A stretch of 64,000 nucleotides of DNA from Oscillospiraceae bacterium (GTDB lineage Bacteria; Bacillota; Clostridia; Oscillospirales; Oscillospiraceae): the NCBI GenBank assembly GCA_017452505.1, contig JAFTMI010000033.1, forward strand, positions 19,776 through 83,775. The letters run 5' to 3'. The notes under the pieces are model-generated. The model saw nothing but the letters and a program-made list of their open reading frames with translations. It made no database searches and was not told the origin of the DNA. This document shows positions 59,515 to 64,000 of the stretch, piece by piece. Each line of letters starts with the position of its first letter. The stretch's first letter is position 1. Made by a program: the position numbers and the translations under genes.

Positions 59515-59538
59515 AACAAACTCCTTTCAATATTGGGT

Positions 59539-60312
59539 TTACCGGATGCCCCGCTGGGCGTTGATTTCCTTGATGTAGTTGTCGATGGATTCCTCGCAGT
59601 AATCCCGGCCTCTTTCTATGGTCATCTGGTCAGCATCCTGGGCAAACCAGTCATCGGTCTCGCACAGCCGCTCCAGCTTGATGGTACCGGGATACAGGTA
59701 CTCCAGCATAGAGCACTCACCTGCATCGGCATGGCCGCCGGGGCCGTGCTTCTTGAGGGCCTCGGGGGCATTGGTGGCAACCCGGATGGTCTTGACCCAG
59801 TTCCAGGGATTGTCCTCGGCGGACATCTGCTGGTAGAATGCCTTGTTCTCGTTCTTGCCCCACCAGCCATAGCCCTTGGTATTGTCCAAGTACTCAAAGA
59901 CCAGCTTCCGGGCTGCCTTCATACAGGCCAGCTGCATGGGGTTATAGTCCTCGGTCTGGTGGGCAATGACCATATAGATATTCCGATTATAGCCCGCCAG
60001 GAACAGGGACTTCAGAATGCTGTAAATGTACTGCTCAAAGGTGTCACAATCCACATGGATCGTGCCGGTCTCCGGGCCACCAACGGCATAGCTGGCAACG
60101 CCGTACCAAATGGTGGGCATTACCACGCAGTCGATCTTCTTAGCCATCTCCCGGATAAAGCCCTGGGATACCAGCGCATCACAGCCGTAGGGGCAAATGG
60201 TGGAGTGGTACTCCATGGTGCCCACGGGGATCAGAATGGGCCAGCGCTCTTTCTTTGCGAGCTCCATTTCCTTGGGGTAGGCATATGCCATATCAAAACT
60301 TCTTGTTGCCAT
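59539..60312 (-). CDS. Creatininase-family amidohydrolase, copy B
   Basis: 257 residues. The metal ligands of the family can be placed: GTMEYHSTICPYGCD (Glu, His, Asp, about residues 31-45) and IAHQTED (His, Glu, about 117-122). Very close paralogue of the next gene upstream. True creatinine use is not implied: the operon context is glycan breakdown and AraC control, so a lactone, amide or sugar substrate is more likely. GGAGGTTAC precedes the ATG. Confidence 0.82.
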   Translation of the reverse strand: MATRSFDMAYAYPKEMELAKKERWPILIPVGTMEYHSTICPYGCDALVSQGFIREMAKKIDCVVMPTIWYGVASYAVGGPETGTIHVDCDTFEQYIYSILKSLFLAGYNRNIYMVIAHQTEDYNPMQLACMKAARKLVFEYLDNTKGYGWWGKNENKAFYQQMSAEDNPWNWVKTIRVATNAPEALKKHGPGGHADAGECSMLEYLYPGTIKLERLCETDDWFAQDADQMTIERGRDYCEESIDNYIKEINAQRGIR

Positions 60313-60322
60313 AGTAACCTCC

Positions 60323-61090
60323 TTATTTCATACCCTTTTGGGCTTTTATTTCTGCTACATAGTCAGCAACGGACTGGGCAACACGCTTTTCGCCCAGCTC
60401 CACGCTCATCTCTGCCGATGCCTGGGCAAACCAGTCGTCGGTCTCACACAGGCGCTCCATCTTGATAGAACCGGGGTACAGATACTCCATCACGGAACAC
60501 TCCACCTTGCCTGCGTGGTCGCCACCGCCATAGATAGCCTTGGCATTGGCGGAGAAGCTGCGAATGGTCTTGACCCAGTTCCAGGGATTGTCCTCGGCGG
60601 ACATCTGCTGGTAGAATGCCTTGTTCTCGTTCTTGCCCCACCAGCCATAACCCTTGGTATCGTCCAGGTACTCAAAGACCAGCTTCCGGGCTGCCTTCAT
60701 ACAAGCCAGCTCCAAGGGGTTGTAGTCCTCAGTCTGGTGGGCAACGATCATATAAATGTTCCGGTTGAAGCCCGCCAAAAACAGGGACTTCAAGATCATA
60801 TAGACATACTGCTCGAAGGTGTCGCAATCCACCTGGATCGTGCCGGTCTCCGGGCCGCCCACAGCATAACTGGCAACGCCGTACCACACGGGAGGCATGA
60901 TCACACAGTCCAGCTCCTTGGCGATCTCACGGGCGATGCCCATGGATACCAAGCTGTCACAGCCGTAGGGGCAGATGGTGGAATGGTACTCCATCGTGCC
61001 GATGGGGATCAGAATAGGCCAGCGCTCTTTCTTGGCGATCTCCATCTCCTTGGGATAGGCTAACTCCATCTGAAAGCTTCTTGTTTCCAT
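60323..61090 (-). CDS. Creatininase-family amidohydrolase, copy A
   Basis: 255 residues, about three quarters identical to copy B by eye (shared PKEMEIAKKERWPILIP, GYGWWGKNENKAFYQQ and AEDNPWNWVKTIR). Same metal-ligand set. First gene of the operon, AAAAGGAGC upstream. The strongest difference lies at residues 180-200, where B reads ATNAPEALKKHGPGG and A reads SANAKAIYGGG. The tandem copy suggests a hetero-oligomer or a recent duplication. Confidence 0.82.
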   Translation of the reverse strand: METRSFQMELAYPKEMEIAKKERWPILIPIGTMEYHSTICPYGCDSLVSMGIAREIAKELDCVIMPPVWYGVASYAVGGPETGTIQVDCDTFEQYVYMILKSLFLAGFNRNIYMIVAHQTEDYNPLELACMKAARKLVFEYLDDTKGYGWWGKNENKAFYQQMSAEDNPWNWVKTIRSFSANAKAIYGGGDHAGKVECSVMEYLYPGSIKMERLCETDDWFAQASAEMSVELGEKRVAQSVADYVAEIKAQKGMK

Positions 61091-61109
61091 CTTTGTTGCT
61101 CCTTTTTTA

Positions 61110-61125
61110 TTGACATTTCCTTGTC
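61110..61125. promoter_or_regulatory. Palindrome between the operon and its AraC gene
   Basis: TGACA-six bases-TGTCA in the 129-base divergent region; a possible regulator site. Confidence 0.4.
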
Positions 61126-61219
61126 ATGATATTGCAATTTTATTATCCCTTTGCTACAATAAAAAAGCAAGGTATAGCTTTAACATATCCTTGTACAAAA
61201 TTAGCATTGAAGGTGCAAT

Positions 61220-62050
61220 ATGAAACAGCTGCAGAACTTTGATTTTTTGAATTTGAACGCCATTTACCGGCAAGGCGGCCATTATGCCCCCAGGCTGGGA
61301 ACCGATTGGCGGTATGAGGGAAATCACACCTTTTGCCAAAACAAATTCTATTTTGTGGTAGGGGGCACTTTTGAAATCAGCATCGACGGGGTGGACTACA
61401 CTGCCCGGCCCGGGGATTGGTTTTTCATTCCTGCCGATGTGCCGCACAAATACCACAATTTCCCGGACAAGCCTATGGAAAAATACTGGATGCACTTTGA
61501 CCTTTACCCCTCCAGTGACCTGCTGAGCCCCTTAAATGTGCAGCACCGGGTGGATGCCTCCAACACGCCCCGGGTGACGGAGCTGTTCCGGGAATTTGCC
61601 GATCTGTGCCAAAATTGGGATATCTACAGCCGCCTGCGGGTAAAGGCGATCATTTTGGAGCTGATTGCAGAATACATCCGGCTGGCAGGCAAACACACCC
61701 AGATCGTCAACGACGACCGGGGCGAGGAAATCCGCAATGTGCTGTCCTACATCAATGAAAATTTCCGGAGAAATCTTACCATAGAGGAACTGGCGGAGGT
61801 ATGTCACCTGCACCCCACCCATTTCATCCGGGCATTCAAGCTGAAAACCGCCCAGACACCCCACCAGTACATCAACGACATTCGCATGGAATATGCCCGG
61901 CAGCTGCTGGACAGAAGTGACCGAAGCATCGTGGAGATCGCAGAGGACGCAGGGTTTTATGATCCGGCTCACTTCTCCCGGGCCTTTAAGCGGCATTTTG
62001 CTATGACCCCCACCCAGTACCGCAACAACACCCTGCCCCAGGACAGGTAA
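61220..62050 (+). CDS. AraC-family regulator with N-terminal cupin
   Basis: 276 residues. The cupin sensor is at about 25-100 (FEISIDGVDYTARPGDWFFIPADVPHKY); two HTH motifs follow: LTIEELAEVCHLHPTHFIRAFK and SIVEIAEDAGFYDPAHFSRAFKRHF, ending TPTQYR. It stands back-to-back with the creatininase/glycosidase operon and is the obvious regulator of it, probably responding to a sugar. GAAGGTG precedes the ATG. Confidence 0.88.
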   Translation: MKQLQNFDFLNLNAIYRQGGHYAPRLGTDWRYEGNHTFCQNKFYFVVGGTFEISIDGVDYTARPGDWFFIPADVPHKYHNFPDKPMEKYWMHFDLYPSSDLLSPLNVQHRVDASNTPRVTELFREFADLCQNWDIYSRLRVKAIILELIAEYIRLAGKHTQIVNDDRGEEIRNVLSYINENFRRNLTIEELAEVCHLHPTHFIRAFKLKTAQTPHQYINDIRMEYARQLLDRSDRSIVEIAEDAGFYDPAHFSRAFKRHFAMTPTQYRNNTLPQDR

Positions 62051-62065
62051 ACGGACGATTATAAA

Positions 62066-62150
62066 TTCGTAGGGGAGGGATAGTATCCCTCCCGCTAACC
62101 CGTCAGGTATCTAAACATTTACGGGAGGCATCCTATGCCTCCCCTACGAA
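62066..62150. repeat. Palindromic GTAGGGGAGG element, copy 2
   Basis: Begins TTCGTAGGGGAGGGAT and ends GCCTCCCCTACGAA; two hairpins as in copy 1 at 49163, with unrelated spacer. Confidence 0.75.
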
Positions 62151-62159
62151 ACAACACAC

Positions 62160-62196
62160 AGGACGTGTGTCTACCAGTGACACAAGTCCTTTTTAT
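62160..62196 (+). terminator. Terminator between the AraC gene and pnp
   Basis: AGGAC-TGTGTC / GACACA-GTCCT with one mismatch, followed on the plus strand by TTTTT. Overlaps the space right after the pnp stop. Confidence 0.6.
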
Positions 62197-62198
62197 GA

Positions 62199-64000
62199 TT
62201 ACTGTTCGTTGTTGGCCATCTCGTTCAGAGCGTCCTTGCGGCTGAAGTTTGCACGGCCCTTCTCATCGAAGCCCATGAACTTGACCCAGGTCATATCGCC
62301 CAGGTTCAGCACATCCTCAACCTTCTCAACGCGGCGGTTCTCCAGCTTGGAGATGTGAACCATGCCGTCGTGACCGGGCGCGATCTCAACGAAAGCGCCG
62401 ATGGGCAGGATGCGGACGACCTTACCGTAGTAGAGCTTGCCCTCCTCGGGAACGAAGCAGATGTCGTCAACCATCTTCTTGGCAGCGTAAGCAGCAGCAG
62501 CGTCCACAGCGGAGATAAAGACGGAGCCATCGTCGTCGATGTCCACCTTCGCGCCGGTATCAGCACAAATCTTCTGAATGGTCTTGCCACCGGAGCCGAT
62601 GACCTCGCGGATCTTGTCCACGGGAATCTTCAAGCTCAGCATCTTGGGAGCATACTCGGAGACCTCAGCGCGGGGCTCAGCGATACAGGGCAGCATAATG
62701 CCGTCCAGGATCTCCAGACGAGCCTTACGGCAGCGCTCCAGAGCGTCAGCGATGATTTCCATAGTCAGACCCTTGTTCTTCAGGTCCATCTGAATAGCGG
62801 TGATACCCTCGGTAGTACCGGCAACCTTGAAGTCCATTTCGCCGTGGAAGTCCTCAACACCCTGGATATCGGTGAAGGTTCTCCACTCGCCGGTCTCCTG
62901 GTCGGAGATCAGACCGCAGGAAATACCTGCAACGGGGCGCTTGATGGGCACGCCGGCGTCCATCAGAGCCAGGGTAGAACCACAGATAGAGCCCTGGGAA
63001 GTAGAACCGTTAGAGGACAGAACCTCGGAAACCACGCGGATAGCGTAGGGGAACTCCTCAACGGAGGGGATCACGGGGAGCAATGCCTTCTCAGCCAGTG
63101 CGCCGTGACCAATCTCACGACGGGAGGTGGAGCGGGCAGCTCTTGCCTCGCCGGTGGAGTAGGCGGGGAAGTTGTAGTGGTGGATATAGCGGCGGTTTTC
63201 CTCGGGGTAGATGGTGTCCAGCTTCTGAGCGGCGGACAGGGTGTTCAGCGTGCAGATGGACAGAACCTGGGTCTGACCACGGCTGAACAGACCGCTGCCG
63301 TGTACACGGGGCAGCAGGCCGACCTCAGCGCTCAAGGGGCGGATCTCGTCCATGCCACGGCCGTCAACACGCTTGCCGGCCAGCAGCCACTTCTTAACGA
63401 CCTTCTTCTGCATCTTGTACAGGCAAACCTCGATATGCTCCTCGAAGTCCTCGTACTTTTCAGCGAACTTGTCAGCGAAGTCCAATCTAGCAGCGGTGAG
63501 GCGCTCCTCACGGACGTTCTTGTCGTCGGTGTCCAGAGCATACTCGATCTGATTCATACCGTACTCGCACAGGTCGTCCAGCAGGTCGTGGTTCACAGCA
63601 GCCTTCTCGAAGGTGAACTTGGGCTTGCCGATCTCGTCTACGATGGAGTTAATGAACTTCACGATCTCCATATTGGTCTCGTGGGCAATGCGGATACACT
63701 CCAGCACGATGGGCTCCGGAGCCTCGTTGGCCTCGGTCTCGATCATGACCACCTTCTCGAAGGTGGATGCGATGCACACGAAGCAGTCGCAAGCCTCACG
63801 CTCGTCGGCAGTGGGGTTTACGATATACTTGTCACCCAGGTGGGCAACATTGGTGGTAGCAACAGGTCCGTTCCAGGGCACATCGGAGGAAGCGATAGCG
63901 ATGGAAGCGCCCAGAGAGGCCACGATCTCAACAGGGTTGTCGTAATCATTGGCCAGAACGGTGCAGGTAACGACAGTGTCGTTACGCAGCTCCTCGTCGA
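62199..64000 (-). CDS. pnp: Polyribonucleotide nucleotidyltransferase (5' end outside window)
   Basis: About 600 residues visible; the frame is open to the window edge, and about 100 N-terminal residues are missing. Phosphorolytic 3'-5' exoribonuclease of mRNA decay. Visible: the rest of the first RNase PH domain, the helical linker, a second RNase PH domain (VLSSNGSTSQGSICGSTLAL, GISCGLI), the KH domain with VIGSGGKTIQKI and the S1 domain with GKVVRILPIGAFVEI ending in KLENRRVEK. Length and order are normal. Confidence 0.96.
   Translation of the reverse strand, partial: DEELRNDTVVTCTVLANDYDNPVEIVASLGASIAIASSDVPWNGPVATTNVAHLGDKYIVNPTADEREACDCFVCIASTFEKVVMIETEANEAPEPIVLECIRIAHETNMEIVKFINSIVDEIGKPKFTFEKAAVNHDLLDDLCEYGMNQIEYALDTDDKNVREERLTAARLDFADKFAEKYEDFEEHIEVCLYKMQKKVVKKWLLAGKRVDGRGMDEIRPLSAEVGLLPRVHGSGLFSRGQTQVLSICTLNTLSAAQKLDTIYPEENRRYIHHYNFPAYSTGEARAARSTSRREIGHGALAEKALLPVIPSVEEFPYAIRVVSEVLSSNGSTSQGSICGSTLALMDAGVPIKRPVAGISCGLISDQETGEWRTFTDIQGVEDFHGEMDFKVAGTTEGITAIQMDLKNKGLTMEIIADALERCRKARLEILDGIMLPCIAEPRAEVSEYAPKMLSLKIPVDKIREVIGSGGKTIQKICADTGAKVDIDDDGSVFISAVDAAAAYAAKKMVDDICFVPEEGKLYYGKVVRILPIGAFVEIAPGHDGMVHISKLENRRVEKVEDVLNLGDMTWVKFMGFDEKGRANFSRKDALNEMANNEQ

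Noticed and set aside
57394-60465. Very long open frame (1023 codons) on the plus strand opposite the creatininase/glycosidase operon
   Set aside because: It mirrors real genes with family motifs and ribosome-binding sites on the minus strand; its translation has no domain and reflects GC-rich third positions.
59539-61090. Creatinine degradation pathway
   Set aside because: No creatinase or sarcosine genes; the operon partner is a glycosidase and control is by an AraC regulator.

Overview
The window looks like a piece of chromosome from a spore-forming, gut-type clostridium (Oscillospiraceae/Ruminococcaceae grade). The evidence is spoIIP, a small acid-soluble spore protein gene, an L-box lysine riboswitch, meso-diaminopimelate dehydrogenase, FeoA/FeoB with a Cys-rich partner, host-glycan enzymes (GH38 alpha-mannosidase, NagB), clostridial-type surface proteins with Thr/Pro-rich linkers, and many dispersed palindromic repeats. 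No rRNA, tRNA or CRISPR array was seen. Species cannot be fixed from the sequence alone.

Layout. (1) 0-13.4 kb, mostly core: the end of guaA; a riboswitch-controlled lysine operon dapA-dapB-ddh-lysA (leftward); a three-gene module of an HTH protein, a zinc-ribbon/Thr-rich membrane protein and a Ser/Thr kinase; two AT-rich genes of unknown function; trkA-trkH; and a DtxR-family metal regulator. (2) 13.4-36.6 kb, an accessory island, AT-rich and full of genes of unknown function. It opens with a repeat cluster and a mobilizable element (large serine recombinase, small cargo genes, relaxase, MobC, candidate oriT/leader). Next come a structured RNA with its own promoter and terminator, a membrane-anchored ECF sigma factor fused to an outside domain with its membrane-protein neighbour, a small HTH gene whose ribosome-binding site lies in a hairpin, a two-gene module resembling phage lambda RexA/RexB, surface proteins, an ECF sigma/anti-sigma pair, a Fic protein lacking the catalytic His, and a NACHT (NLR-like) NTPase with an N-terminal nuclease-like region. 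It ends with a degenerate resolvase. (3) 36.6-64 kb, core again: a spore protein, EEP phosphohydrolase and GH38 mannosidase, nagB, the feo operon with three copies of a GTTAGC-N4-GCTAAC operator, a small phage-like operon with palindromic operators, a lipid kinase and rRNA methyltransferase, queH, tadA, spoIIP, rqcH, mrnC, a Pit phosphate transporter pair, trmB-mnmG, an AraC-controlled operon with two creatininase-family enzymes and a hexosaminidase-like glycosidase, and the 3' part of pnp.

How the parts fit. The lysine operon is a complete branch from aspartate semialdehyde plus pyruvate to lysine through the one-step Ddh route, switched by lysine. Iron uptake is under a DtxR-type palindrome. 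The island gathers candidates for phage defence (RexAB-like pair, NACHT protein, Fic protein) next to mobilization genes, as is usual for defence islands. The best leads for new biology are the RexAB-like pair with its upstream HTH gene, the NACHT protein, the sigma-factor fusion, and the structured RNA at 18.65 kb.
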